Source: a virus. From it: a stretch of 61,963 nt of DNA. The notes under the pieces were generated by a model. The model saw only the letters and a list, made by a program, of their open reading frames with translations, ran no database searches and had not been told where the DNA came from. The stretch is taken from positions 1 to 61,963 of the IMG/VR virus record IMGVR_UViG_3300046692_000161; one strand, 5' to 3'. This document shows positions 1-8,678 of the stretch, in pieces (position 1 is the stretch's first letter; each line of letters opens with the position of its first letter). The position numbers and the translations under genes are program-made.

Positions 1-61
1 CGCGACCCTGACCGATGAAATGGGCCGCCAGCAAACCGTCGCGCTACACAACCACTACTAA
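1..61 (+). CDS. 3' end of the gene at 61466-61897 (duplicate by circular overlap)
   Basis: The last 20 codons and the TAA stop (59-61) of the 143-residue protein at 61466-61897 are repeated here because the contig is circular. It is not a separate gene. Confidence 0.93.
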   Translation, partial: ATLTDEMGRQQTVALHNHY

Positions 62-127
62 GGAGTACGCCTGTGTTCGACCTGGCTAGCGAAGACCACA
101 CCCGCGTCAAGAAAGGCTTGGCTTCGC
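1..127. repeat. Terminal direct repeat, left copy (contig closure)
   Basis: Bases 1-127 are identical to 61837-61963. The repeat runs from inside the end of one gene into the start of the portal gene and so carries no biological boundary. A length of 127 is a common assembler k-mer size, so this is most simply the overlap of a circular assembly rather than a virion terminal repeat. The non-redundant genome is 61,836 bp. Confidence 0.95.
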
Positions 128-2346
128 GTGTTGGTGCCGAAGATGAGCTGTACACCGGCGATGAAGAAACCGCCCCGGAAGATCCGTTGGATGGCTCAGA
201 CGCCATGGACCTGCACGGGCGCCTGCTCGGCTACTACCAGCGCGAACTGGACCGCCAGAACGACAACCGTATCCAGATGGCGATCGACGAGGACTACTAC
301 GATAACGACCAGTGGAGCGAGGCCGACGCCGAGGAACTGCGCGAGCGCGGCCAGGCCGCCATTTGCTACAACGTCATCACGCAGTCCATCAACTGGGTGA
401 TCGGCAGCGAGAAGCGCGGGCGCAGCGACTTCAAGGTGCTGCCGCGTGGCAAGGAGGACGCCAAGCAGGCGCAGAAGAAGACGCAGCTCATGAAGTACCT
501 GAGCGACGTCAACCGCACCCCATTCAACCGCAGCCGTTCATTTGAGGACGCGGTGAAGGTCGGCGTGGGCTGGATTGAATCCGGCGTGACCGAGCGCGAC
601 AACGGCGAGCCGATCTACAACCGCTACGAGTCGTGGCGCAACATCCTGTGGGACAGCGCCGCGAATGAGTTCGACCTGTCCGATGCGCGCTACGTCATCC
701 GCATTAAGTGGATTGACCTGGACGTCGTGACCGCGATGTTCCCCAATCGCGGCATCCTGCTCGAACGCTCGGCCAGCATGAGCGAACGCTTCGGCACTGA
801 CCTTGCCAACGGCGATGAAGTCATGGACTACGCCGAGGACGAGCGCGAAACCCTGGCCCGCGGCGTGTCCGATCACAGCGCCAGCCGTCAGCGCGTGCGC
901 ATGATCGAGGTGTGGTTCCGCAAGCCTGAGCGCGTACAGAAGATCGTCGCCGGCCAGCGCGTGGGTGAAGAGTTCGACCCGAACGACCAGGCTCACGTCG
1001 ACCTGGTGCAAGGCGGTCAGTCCGTGGTGGCCGAACGGATGATGATGAGCATGAACCTGTGCATCATGACCACCACCGGCATCTGCTACATGGGCCGCAG
1101 CCCGTACAAGCACAACAAGTTCCCGTTTATCCCGGTGTGGGGTTACCGCCGAGGCCGCGACAACATGCCCTACGGCATGATCCGGGCAATGCGCGACATC
1201 CAGGACGACATCAACAAGCGGGCGTCCAAGGCGCTGTACATCCTGAGCACCAACAAAGTCATCATGGATGAAGGCGCCGTGGACAACATGGCCGACTTCA
1301 TGGAAGAGGTCAGTCGCCCTGACGGCGTGATCGTCAAGAAACAGGGCAAGATGCTTGAGTTGAACGTCGATCGCGACCTGGCCCCGGCCCACCTGCAGAT
1401 GATGAGCCAGTCGATTGGCATGATTCAGTCGATTTCTGGCGTCACCGATGAGCAGATGGGCAAGACCACCAACGCCAAGTCGGGCGTAGCCATCCAGGCG
1501 CGACAGGACCAGGGCAGCAAGAGCACGTCGAAGCTGTTCGACAACCTGCGCTATGCGTTCCAGGTGGACGGTGAAATCACCCTGAGCCTGTGCGAGCAGT
1601 ATTTCAGCGAGCAGAAACAGTTCCGCATCACCAACCAGCGCGGCACCCCCGAGTTCGTCGACGTCAACACTGGCCTGCCAGAGGACGACATCACCAAGAC
1701 GAAAGCCGACTTCATCATCAGCGACAGCGAATGGCGTGCCTCCCTGCGCCAGGCCAAGGCCGAGCAGCTGGCGCAAATGATGCCGAACCTGCCGCCGCAA
1801 GTGCAGCTGGTGGTCCTCGACCTGCTTATCGAAGAGCTGGACCTGCCGAACGGCGAGGAAATGGTCAAGCGTATCCGCCAGATCACCGGCATGCGCGACC
1901 CGGACGCCACCGAACTGACCCCGGAAGAGCAGGCCGCACAAGAAGCTGCCGCGAAACAGGCCGAAATGCAGCAGGCCATGGCCGACGCGCAGCTGCGCAG
2001 CCTCAACGCCAAGACCGCCAAGGACGAGGCCGGCGCACAGAAAACCATGGTCGATACCGTGGCATCGAGCGTCGAAGCCCAGCTCAAGGCCGTGGAAGCG
2101 GCGCAGGTGGCCACCCTCAACCCGGCGATCTTGCCCGTGGCCGACGCCTTGTTGCATGAGGCCGGCTATGTGTCCAAGTCCGAAGAGGAAGCCCAGCAGG
2201 TCATGGCCCAGCAGCAGCAACAGCAGGCCATGGCAGACCAGCAGGCGCAGCAGCAACAGATGCAGCAAGAGCAGCAGCCCGAACAGCCGCAGGCTCCAGG
2301 CAACCCGATGCAACAAGGCATCCCTCTGCCCGGTGGTCCGCAGTGA
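73..2346 (+). CDS. Portal protein
   Basis: A 757-residue protein of the size and composition of P22-type portals, which form the dodecameric DNA entry and exit ring of the capsid vertex. It starts at GTG (73), with AGGAG at 61-65 seven bases upstream. An acidic N-terminus is followed by a long alpha/beta core with a typical portal section (WDSAANEFDLSDARYV, around residues 193-210). The last 60 residues are a Gln/Met-rich low-complexity tail, as in long P22-like portals whose C-terminus makes the barrel; I infer the same here. It is the first gene after the join, downstream of terminase and upstream of scaffold and capsid, the classical head-gene order. The family is assigned by reading, not by search. 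Confidence 0.85.
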   Translation: MFDLASEDHTRVKKGLASRVGAEDELYTGDEETAPEDPLDGSDAMDLHGRLLGYYQRELDRQNDNRIQMAIDEDYYDNDQWSEADAEELRERGQAAICYNVITQSINWVIGSEKRGRSDFKVLPRGKEDAKQAQKKTQLMKYLSDVNRTPFNRSRSFEDAVKVGVGWIESGVTERDNGEPIYNRYESWRNILWDSAANEFDLSDARYVIRIKWIDLDVVTAMFPNRGILLERSASMSERFGTDLANGDEVMDYAEDERETLARGVSDHSASRQRVRMIEVWFRKPERVQKIVAGQRVGEEFDPNDQAHVDLVQGGQSVVAERMMMSMNLCIMTTTGICYMGRSPYKHNKFPFIPVWGYRRGRDNMPYGMIRAMRDIQDDINKRASKALYILSTNKVIMDEGAVDNMADFMEEVSRPDGVIVKKQGKMLELNVDRDLAPAHLQMMSQSIGMIQSISGVTDEQMGKTTNAKSGVAIQARQDQGSKSTSKLFDNLRYAFQVDGEITLSLCEQYFSEQKQFRITNQRGTPEFVDVNTGLPEDDITKTKADFIISDSEWRASLRQAKAEQLAQMMPNLPPQVQLVVLDLLIEELDLPNGEEMVKRIRQITGMRDPDATELTPEEQAAQEAAAKQAEMQQAMADAQLRSLNAKTAKDEAGAQKTMVDTVASSVEAQLKAVEAAQVATLNPAILPVADALLHEAGYVSKSEEEAQQVMAQQQQQQAMADQQAQQQQMQQEQQPEQPQAPGNPMQQGIPLPGGPQ

Positions 2347-2371
2347 TCAGCCCAAGTAAGGAGCGCGCAAG

Positions 2372-3040
2372 ATGACGGACAAAACTAAACGGACGACGAC
2401 CAATCAGGGCCAGGTTGTTGACACCAAGCTGGTGGATCGTGGTGACGGTACATTTGCCGATCGCGTAGAGGCGTACCCGCCGAAGCGCCTGATGACCAAC
2501 GCCGACGGCCCTAGTGCACGCTTGCGTGTCGATCCTGGTCAGACTGGCTTCTTCGCCGGCAACATGTTCCGCGCCTTCATGGAGGGTGTGATTCCGGTGG
2601 CCGGGCCTTCCGTGCAGTTCCGCTTCACCTCGCCGGTGGATTTTATCTTGTGGGCGCAATCCCTTGAGCTCACGCAAGGTGCGCTGCAACTGGACGTGTA
2701 TGTCGGCGCCACGCCATCCGGTTCGTGGGTTCCGGTGACATCCGGCGCACCGATTGGCGTGAACCGTATGGCTGAGCGCCCGCAGCCCTACTACGCGCCA
2801 CTGGTGACGATCGAGTCGGGTGGCAATTTCACCGGCGGCACCCGCGTGGACACCATGAAGGTGCGCACCTCTTCGGCCAACAACAGCGCCAACAACGTCG
2901 GTGGCCAGTTCCCTGAGCGCGGCCTGCCGGCGGGAGTGTATTACGGACGGTTGCTTACCCTGGCTGGTGGCCTGACCGTCAACGATGCCGCTCAATACAC
3001 CTATTCACTGACATGGGAAGAGCGCGTACCCGTCGCTTGA
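2372..3040 (+). CDS. Probable virion protein, unknown
   Basis: A 222-residue protein with GGAG eight bases before the ATG. No signal peptide or membrane segment is visible. It looks beta-rich (alternating hydrophobics, many Gly/Thr/Ser) and ends EERVPVA. Its place between portal and scaffold suggests a head or head-decoration protein, perhaps a jelly-roll, but I do not recognise the family. It is followed by a hairpin before the scaffold gene. Confidence 0.7.
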   Translation: MTDKTKRTTTNQGQVVDTKLVDRGDGTFADRVEAYPPKRLMTNADGPSARLRVDPGQTGFFAGNMFRAFMEGVIPVAGPSVQFRFTSPVDFILWAQSLELTQGALQLDVYVGATPSGSWVPVTSGAPIGVNRMAERPQPYYAPLVTIESGGNFTGGTRVDTMKVRTSSANNSANNVGGQFPERGLPAGVYYGRLLTLAGGLTVNDAAQYTYSLTWEERVPVA

Positions 3041-3056
3041 CCTGATTTAACACCGT

Positions 3057-3090
3057 AAAAAAGTGGTACGTATTACATAATACGTGCCAC
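3057..3090 (-). terminator. Strong hairpin with T-run on the minus strand
   Basis: GTGGTACGTATT (3063-3074) pairs with AATACGTGCCAC (3079-3090) over 12 bp (one G-U) around an ACAT loop. Six A's at 3057-3062 become a U-run on the minus-strand transcript, so it reads as an intrinsic terminator for leftward transcription. On the plus strand it is a hairpin without a U-run, between two head genes. It may insulate late genes from antisense transcription or act as an RNA processing or stability element. Confidence 0.5.
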
Positions 3091-3116
3091 TCCAACTACC
3101 AACCGAGGCTTTGAAA

Positions 3117-4115
3117 ATGTCGACAGTAGCAACCGAAAACGCTGGCTTGACCGATGAAGAAGTGACCGCCCTGGCGGAAATGGACGCGCAGATCGCTGGC
3201 GGCAACGAGGATGACCCGGTATTCAACATCGACGAGGTGGTGCGCACCAAGCAGACCGCCGAAGACGCCGGCATGCTTGACGCCAAGGTGGTACGCGAAG
3301 AGGCCGCCAAGGCTGCAGCGCTGACCACCGAAGAAGGCGCCGCCGCCAAGGCTGCCGCTGATGCCGCCGCCGCTGCCGAGAAGGGCGCCGCCACCGAGCT
3401 GACCGCAGAAGAGAAGGCCGCCGCCGAAGCTGCCGCCGCTGCCGTCACCACTGAAGAGCAGGAGCCGGCCAAAGCCAGTCAGCCGGTCCTGGTTGCGCAA
3501 GTTCCAGAGGGCACCGTCGAGCGCCTGGCCGCCATTGGCGACGAGAAGAAGGCCATCACCGCCAAGTTTGACGACGGCGACCTGACCGCCAGCGAAATGA
3601 ACGCGGAGTTGGACGCGCTGAACCGGGAGGAACGCAAGCTGGAGCGCGTGATTGACCGTGCCGAGATTGCCACCGACCTGGAGAACCAGCGCATCACCAA
3701 CGATCGGACCAATGAAATCAACACGTTCCTCAGTGACGTGAAGATCCCCAATGATCCGAAGAACCTGCGCTTCCAGACGTTGAACCAGGCAGTGATCCAT
3801 GTGGCCAACGACCCGGCCAACGCCGAGCTGGGCGCCACCGCGATCATGAAGAAGGCCTACGACTACTGCGTGCAGGAAGGTGTGCTGCCGCCGAAGACGC
3901 TCAAGTCTGACCCGATCCCACCGAAGGCGATCGTTGTTCCGCCCAAGCCGCTGAACGCACCGCCAACGCTGGGCAACCTGCCGGCATCGGACGTGTCGAC
4001 CACCGAAGAAAACCGCTTTGCTCACCTGAATCGCATGGGCCCCGACGCCCGCGAGGCGGCATTCGCCAAGATGAGCCCGGCCGACCAAGACGCCTATCTG
4101 TCTGCAGGAGCCTAA
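3117..4115 (+). CDS. Scaffolding-like protein
   Basis: A 332-residue protein between portal and capsid, the usual place of the scaffold that templates procapsid assembly and is then expelled. The start chosen is the ATG at 3117, with GAGG seven bases upstream; an upstream in-frame GTG lies inside the hairpin and lacks a ribosome site. Residues 60-130 are a very Ala/Glu-rich low-complexity stretch, followed by a charged helical region (EERKLERVIDRAEIATDLEN) and a Pro-rich C-terminal part. This pattern fits a scaffold by position and composition; there is no specific sequence family to cite. Confidence 0.65.
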   Translation: MSTVATENAGLTDEEVTALAEMDAQIAGGNEDDPVFNIDEVVRTKQTAEDAGMLDAKVVREEAAKAAALTTEEGAAAKAAADAAAAAEKGAATELTAEEKAAAEAAAAAVTTEEQEPAKASQPVLVAQVPEGTVERLAAIGDEKKAITAKFDDGDLTASEMNAELDALNREERKLERVIDRAEIATDLENQRITNDRTNEINTFLSDVKIPNDPKNLRFQTLNQAVIHVANDPANAELGATAIMKKAYDYCVQEGVLPPKTLKSDPIPPKAIVVPPKPLNAPPTLGNLPASDVSTTEENRFAHLNRMGPDAREAAFAKMSPADQDAYLSAGA

Positions 4116-4119
4116 CTAA

Positions 4120-4317
4120 ATGCTGCGACTCGACCTCAAACCCGGCGAAAGCGTGAAGATCGGCGAAGGCCCCAACGCCGTCGTGATCACACTGGAAGAC
4201 AAATCAGGCCGTAACGCGCGCGTCGCGTTTGATGCCGACCGCAGCGTGAAGATTGCCCGCGTCAAAGAAGACAGCACCCCGGCGCAGTTCTTGCGCCAGG
4301 GCTTGCTGGCTGGCTGA
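4120..4317 (+). CDS. CsrA/RsmA-like RNA-binding regulator
   Basis: A 65-residue protein that aligns end to end with the CsrA core. It has MLRL at the N-terminus, KPGES then IG at residues 7-15 (CsrA has GE then IG at the same places), SGRNARVAF for strand 4, and SVKIARVKED for the last strand. Arg47 matches CsrA Arg44 (the key RNA-contact residue) after a three-residue insertion, while the position of CsrA Arg6 is Leu. CsrA dimers bind GGA in hairpin loops at ribosome sites and repress or stabilise mRNAs. AGGAG lies ten bases before the ATG, just after the scaffold stop, so it is co-transcribed with head genes. It may regulate host or late phage mRNA; the target is unknown. Confidence 0.75.
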   Translation: MLRLDLKPGESVKIGEGPNAVVITLEDKSGRNARVAFDADRSVKIARVKEDSTPAQFLRQGLLAG

Positions 4318-4329
4318 TCTAACCGGCGG

Positions 4330-4358
4330 TTGCAAAACTGAACCGCCCGTTCGATAAT
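4330..4358 (+). promoter_or_regulatory. Sigma70-type promoter for the major capsid gene
   Basis: TTGCAA (4330-4335), a 17-base spacer and GATAAT (4353-4358). The -10 is preceded by GTTC, and the 13-mer GTTCGATAATCAA (4349-4361) recurs exactly at 57754-57766 in front of the small terminase. The predicted start is near 4365, leaving a leader of about 57 bases before the capsid ATG. Confidence 0.65.
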
Positions 4359-4421
4359 CAAACCAACGTAGAGCGCAGGAGCTGCCTATGTGATGAATCT
4401 TAATCACTAGAGGGTAGTCCA

Positions 4422-5519
4422 ATGGGCTCTACTGTCATCGCTTGGGGCGATCCCAAGGCGCAAAAAGCATGGTCGACCGGCCTTGCAGTCGATCAGATCA
4501 AGAAGGCGTACTTCGAGAAGAAGTTCGTCGGCACTGACGAAAACTCCATCATCCAGCGTAAGACCGAACTCGAAAGCGGCGCGGGCGACCGTGTGTCCTT
4601 CGACCTGTCGGTACAGCTGCGCGGTGAAGCCACCGAAGGTGATGCTCGCCTCGAAGGCAAGGAAGAGTCGCAGAAGTATTACACCGACGAAGTGGTCATC
4701 GACCAGGTTCGTCACGCGGTATCCGCTGGCGGCGCCATGACCCGCAAGCGCACCAACCTCAACCTGCGCGGCAACGCCCGTCGCTTGCTGTCGGACTACT
4801 GGTCCCGCTTCTACGACGAGATGATGTTCATCTACCTGTCGGGCGCTCGCGGCATCAACAAGGACTTCCTGTTTCCGCTGGACTGGCAGGGCCGCGCCAG
4901 CAACGCCATCCAAGCCCCGGACACCGGCCACCTGCTGTACGGCGGTGCTGCTACGTCCAAGGCTTCCATGGTTGCCGGCGACAAAATGACCACCCTTCTG
5001 ATCGAGAAGGCGCAGGTCAAGGCCACCATGCTGCAGGCGCAAGACCCTGAAGCCGCGAACATGGTCCCGGTCAGTCTCGACGGTGAAGAGCATTACGTTT
5101 GCGTGATGAACCCGTTCCAGGCTCACGACCTGCGCACCGCCGCCGGTTCCACCTGGATCGACATTCAGAAGGCCGCTGCTGCTGCTGAAGGCCGAAACAA
5201 CCCGATCTTCAAGGGTGGCCTGGGCATGGTTAAGAACGTGGTTCTCCACGAACACCGCAACGCCATCCGCTTCAGCGACTACGGCGCTGGCTCCAACGTG
5301 GCGGCCGGCCGTGCGCTGTTCCTCGGTCGCCAGGCTGGCGTCGTCGCCTACGGCACTTCTGGCGGTCTGCGCTGGAGCTGGAAGGAAGAGATGAAGGACT
5401 ACGACAACGAGCCAACCGTGGCCGCTGGCGCGATCTTCGGCATGAAGAAGTCCCGCTTCAACTCCCGCGACTTCGGCGTGCTGTCTCTCGACACCGCTTG
5501 CGTCGACCCTAACGCCTAA
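4422..5519 (+). CDS. Major capsid protein (N4 gp56/DUF4043-like)
   Basis: A 365-residue protein with GAGG eight bases upstream of the ATG and its own promoter. The N-terminus (VIAWGDPKAQKAWSTGL), the central DYWSRFYDEMMFIYLSGARG block and the NPFQAHDLR section match what I know of the N4 gp56 type of HK97-fold capsid proteins. It forms the icosahedral shell. It lies after the scaffold and before a small probable decoration protein, as expected. Codon use is strongly GC3-biased, as in a highly expressed gene. Confidence 0.85.
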   Translation: MGSTVIAWGDPKAQKAWSTGLAVDQIKKAYFEKKFVGTDENSIIQRKTELESGAGDRVSFDLSVQLRGEATEGDARLEGKEESQKYYTDEVVIDQVRHAVSAGGAMTRKRTNLNLRGNARRLLSDYWSRFYDEMMFIYLSGARGINKDFLFPLDWQGRASNAIQAPDTGHLLYGGAATSKASMVAGDKMTTLLIEKAQVKATMLQAQDPEAANMVPVSLDGEEHYVCVMNPFQAHDLRTAAGSTWIDIQKAAAAAEGRNNPIFKGGLGMVKNVVLHEHRNAIRFSDYGAGSNVAAGRALFLGRQAGVVAYGTSGGLRWSWKEEMKDYDNEPTVAAGAIFGMKKSRFNSRDFGVLSLDTACVDPNA

Positions 5520-5534
5520 TTCGAGGATTCACTC

Positions 5535-5978
5535 ATGGCTATTGTTCAATCTGCGTGGGGTGCCCTGAAGCGTCAGGCCCCTGTGTCGCACGAAGCGGGC
5601 ACCGTCAAGGCTGAGCGCTTCACCTACACCGTGCCGACCGGGCTGACCCTGGCGGCCGGCGACATCATCGAACTGGCTGTGCTGCCAGCTTTCCATACCG
5701 TGGTCGATGCCACCCTGATCGTCGACGAGGCGGGCACCGCCACCTACGACGTCGGCCTGATGTCGAGCATCCCGGGTGACACCACTCAGTCGCGCACCTG
5801 TGGCGCTGAGCTGTTCTCCGGCGCTGCCGATGCCAGCACCTCGCGCATGTCGCTGCCTGGTGGCTTCCGTATCGCCCCTAACGTCGCCAACGATCGATCG
5901 ATCGGCGTGAAGGTGGTCGGTGCGTCGGTGGTCGGTGCGGGCCAGGTCATCGACCTGATCCTCTACACCAAGCAGTAA
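5535..5978 (+). CDS. Probable capsid decoration/head protein
   Basis: A 147-residue protein starting 15 bases after the capsid gene (GAGG eight bases before ATG). It is beta-rich, with an N-terminal stretch leading to hydrophobic strands (ELAVLPAFHTVVDATLIVDE) and a C-terminal strand QVIDLILYTKQ. There is no signal peptide. Small proteins in this position in N4-gp56-type head modules are usually capsid-stabilising or cement proteins; the function is inferred from position only. A terminator follows directly. Confidence 0.65.
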   Translation: MAIVQSAWGALKRQAPVSHEAGTVKAERFTYTVPTGLTLAAGDIIELAVLPAFHTVVDATLIVDEAGTATYDVGLMSSIPGDTTQSRTCGAELFSGAADASTSRMSLPGGFRIAPNVANDRSIGVKVVGASVVGAGQVIDLILYTKQ

Positions 5979-5996
5979 CCGCGCGGTAACTACCCG

Positions 5997-6025
5997 AAAG
6001 GGCCGGTCTAGGCTGGCCCTTTTTT
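5997..6025 (+). terminator. Intrinsic terminator after the capsid genes
   Basis: AAAGGGCC (5997-6004) pairs with GGCCCTTT (6015-6022), with a T-run at 6020-6025. It should limit readthrough from the strong capsid promoter into the tail genes and so set the head/tail stoichiometry. Confidence 0.8.
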
Positions 6026-6048
6026 GTACCCACCCCAAAAGGCCCCTT

Positions 6049-6762
6049 ATGAAAATCGAGTGCATCCTGCGTCGCAACCCGCCGACAACTGTAATCCTCG
6101 GCTCTCTGGCCGGTGATAAACACTACAAATTCCAGCCTGATGAACTCGGCCGCCACGTCTGCGAAGTCGAAGACGCGCAGCACATTGCCCGCCTACTGAG
6201 CATCAGCGAGGCCTATCGCCTCCCAGGTGATGAGCCTATTCCGCAAGCGCTGATCCCGGCCATCGTCGAGCACTCGCTGCCGACCGCCGCGGCTACCTTG
6301 GCCCCGATCGACGAAAGCATCATCAAGGGCAGCAACGTGCACCCGGCCACCTTCGATCTGGGCGGCACTGAGCCGGCCGCCATCGAAGACGTCGTATTCC
6401 ATGCCCTGACCCTGTCCGGCCTGACCACGCCTGAGTGGAACAGCCTGCCGGATGAAGACCGCCACAACTTCATCGACATCGCCCTGGACGACCTAGACGA
6501 GCGCGACCTGTCCGACGAAGAGGACAAGCCCGAGCCGATGGCCCATGAAGCAAAGCCGACCCCCGAGACTGCGCCCGTTTCGGCCGCTGGGAGCTCGAGC
6601 GGCGCCGTGCCGAGCAGCGACCAGGCCGCTACGGCCGCTGAACTCGAAGGCCTGCGCGCTGACTACCTGGCCAAGTTCGGTAAGAAACCGCACTACAAGG
6701 TTGGCGCCGATAAGCTGCGCACCCTGATTGCAGCAGACGCGCCGCCCGACAACGAGGAATAA
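6049..6762 (+). CDS. Virion protein with C-terminal HeH/LEM-like domain
   Basis: A 237-residue acidic protein. The N-terminal 70 residues are compact; residues 145-185 are a Pro/Ala/Ser/Glu linker; the last 40 residues (LRADYLAKFGKKPHYKVGAD) look like the small two-helix HeH/SAP-like motif found at the end of several phage head-completion or structural proteins. It lies between the capsid terminator and the first fibre gene and is probably a head-tail joining or minor structural protein. This is a modest-confidence reading. Confidence 0.6.
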   Translation: MKIECILRRNPPTTVILGSLAGDKHYKFQPDELGRHVCEVEDAQHIARLLSISEAYRLPGDEPIPQALIPAIVEHSLPTAAATLAPIDESIIKGSNVHPATFDLGGTEPAAIEDVVFHALTLSGLTTPEWNSLPDEDRHNFIDIALDDLDERDLSDEEDKPEPMAHEAKPTPETAPVSAAGSSSGAVPSSDQAATAAELEGLRADYLAKFGKKPHYKVGADKLRTLIAADAPPDNEE

Positions 6763-6768
6763 ACCGTC

Positions 6769-8505
6769 ATGCAGAAGTACGCCGATGTTGTGCTAGATCG
6801 CAAAGGGAATGTTGTTCCAGGTGCCACGGTCCTGGTCAAAACGTCAGCCGGAGCCAACGCCGATCTGTTTTCGGCCAACGGAACCGGCCCGATCAGCAAC
6901 CCCGTGACAACCGACAGCTTCGGCCGCTTCTTCTTTTATGCCGCCAATGGTCGCTACAACTTACAGGTCTACATCGGTAGCGCACTGTTCACCGCGAGCA
7001 ATGACATTCTGCTGGAAGACCCGCTGGACGCCACGCCGGAAGTGATTGATGGCGGCACCATCAGAAACAGCGCTCTTCAAAACGTCACCATCGATGGTAA
7101 GGCGCCCGCCACCAATGAAGACTTGCTAAACAAGACCGACCCCGTAAAAGGTTCGGGAGGGATTGGGTTCTCTCAGGCATTGTCATACGCGGCCGGCACA
7201 CTGGGGGCGCATTCAAAGATCATTGTCAGCGTCACAGATTATCCGTTCAATGCGGTCTCTGGCACAAATGCCACTGCGGCGTTCCAGGCTGCGTTCGATG
7301 CGGTGGTCGAGGGTGGCGTAATTACCATTCCAGGCCCTGGCCCTTACACGGTTGGCGCGATCGTTGGCACCAAGAAGGTTACTTGGGAGGCTCTGTATGA
7401 TCTGAACTCAAACATTGGCCTTCTGAATTTGCCAGGCACTGTGCAATCACGCCTTGGTTCAGCAGTCAGTATCTACCGAACCAATGCGGCCGGCACAGAC
7501 TTTGCGAGCCTGCGTTCTACGCGACTGGCCAGTTATACGGGCGGTACGGCTGGCAACGTATGCAGCAACATCTACGCAAAAACAGCGGTGTCTAACAACT
7601 TGGCCGACTCATTCGAGTGGGTTGGGCTGTTCGTTCTGGATAATGCCGGGACCGGGCAAAACTGCGCAGTCTATGGCCAGGCGAATCGCAAGGCGTTATC
7701 AGCCATCACTCGCGGCGGTACATTCGGTGGTGTTTTTGAGTCTCGCGACCTCACGCTAGAAGCCAACCCGACATCCGGCCTGATTGGTATCGAGGTCGAC
7801 ATCTTTGCCAATGGCGGAGACTCGGTTGGTCGACGTATTGGCATGGACATGGTGATTGGCAAGGGCGTGTCGGAAGGTGATCCATGCGAAGTCTACGCAG
7901 GCTTGCGCTTTGGCCCAACTAACGGCATCAGCGCCAACGCCCGGTTCCGTAACGCCATCTTGATCAACGGCGCCAAAGACTACGGCATGCAGGTGCTGGG
8001 CACGGGGGTTGAAACGTCGATCAATATTACGGCCACCGGTGGCAAGATCGGCGTGGGCGTAGGGGGAACTAACTCGGATGCGGATTATGTGTCGTCAGGA
8101 ACGTCAAATTATGGTTTGCGTTTGTCTGGTAACTACGCCAGCGGTATAGCCATTCGCGTTATCACCGGCGCTGCAATCGCCCTAGAGAGCACGGGCGCGA
8201 TCAAGATGAATTACACCCTTGGAGCCATTCAGTTCCTGAACACCACGGTCGTGAAAAATTCATTCAACACAATCACGGGCGCCATATCGATCGGCAGCAA
8301 CCAGGTTCTTGGTCCGCGTATTACCGGGTGGACGGCCGACACAGGGACATCCAAGCGCGGCAGTAGCGCGACATTTTCTCAGACAGCTCCGGCCTCATAT
8401 AGCCAGTCAAGTATGCAGGCAGTAAACGATGCCGTCGCCGCTGTAACGCAAGCGATGAAGGCATTAAAAGACGATTTAATTACCCACGGATCTATTGGTA
8501 CTTAA
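6769..8505 (+). CDS. Tail fibre/tailspike-like protein
   Basis: A 578-residue protein. The first 80 residues (KYADVVLDRKGNVVPGATV, then FGRFFFYAANGRYNLQVY) are the N-terminal module typical of podovirus spikes and fibres that attach to the tail hub. The middle (residues 130-520) is Gly/Thr/Ser-rich with repeating short beta strands, as in a right-handed beta-helix. The C-terminal 30 residues form an alpha-helical coiled coil. It probably binds or degrades surface polysaccharide; no catalytic signature can be named by eye. A/T content is somewhat higher in its middle than in its neighbours, as is common in exchanged receptor-binding genes. Confidence 0.75.
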   Translation: MQKYADVVLDRKGNVVPGATVLVKTSAGANADLFSANGTGPISNPVTTDSFGRFFFYAANGRYNLQVYIGSALFTASNDILLEDPLDATPEVIDGGTIRNSALQNVTIDGKAPATNEDLLNKTDPVKGSGGIGFSQALSYAAGTLGAHSKIIVSVTDYPFNAVSGTNATAAFQAAFDAVVEGGVITIPGPGPYTVGAIVGTKKVTWEALYDLNSNIGLLNLPGTVQSRLGSAVSIYRTNAAGTDFASLRSTRLASYTGGTAGNVCSNIYAKTAVSNNLADSFEWVGLFVLDNAGTGQNCAVYGQANRKALSAITRGGTFGGVFESRDLTLEANPTSGLIGIEVDIFANGGDSVGRRIGMDMVIGKGVSEGDPCEVYAGLRFGPTNGISANARFRNAILINGAKDYGMQVLGTGVETSINITATGGKIGVGVGGTNSDADYVSSGTSNYGLRLSGNYASGIAIRVITGAAIALESTGAIKMNYTLGAIQFLNTTVVKNSFNTITGAISIGSNQVLGPRITGWTADTGTSKRGSSATFSQTAPASYSQSSMQAVNDAVAAVTQAMKALKDDLITHGSIGT

Positions 8506-8506
8506 C

Positions 8507-8674
8507 ATGAATAATAAAGAAACGATGTTGCTTATTCCGGTGCATGTAACTCAAGCGATCATGAATTACTTGGCGTCAAAGCCATGGGGCGAGGTTAAGG
8601 ATGTAATGCCAATCCTCCAATCATTGAGGCCCGCTCAAGAAAAATCGGTAGCCGAGGTTTCAGCAGAGGGCTAG
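8507..8674 (+). CDS. Small conserved phage protein
   Basis: A 55-residue protein (MNNKETMLLIPVHVTQAIMN at the start) beginning one base after the fibre stop codon and ending four bases before the next gene. The hydrophobic heptad-like pattern (LLIPVHVTQAIMNYL, then VMPILQSL) resembles small proteins of unknown function found behind spike genes in other Pseudomonas phages. The tight spacing supports it being a real gene. Confidence 0.6.
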   Translation: MNNKETMLLIPVHVTQAIMNYLASKPWGEVKDVMPILQSLRPAQEKSVAEVSAEG

Positions 8675-8678
8675 AAAA

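Noticed and set aside
538-2316. Long reverse open frame (592 codons) opposite the portal gene
   Set aside because: GC-rich codon bias leaves long antisense frames open. The translation is Leu/His/Gly-rich repeats with no domain, and the sense frame is a clear portal.
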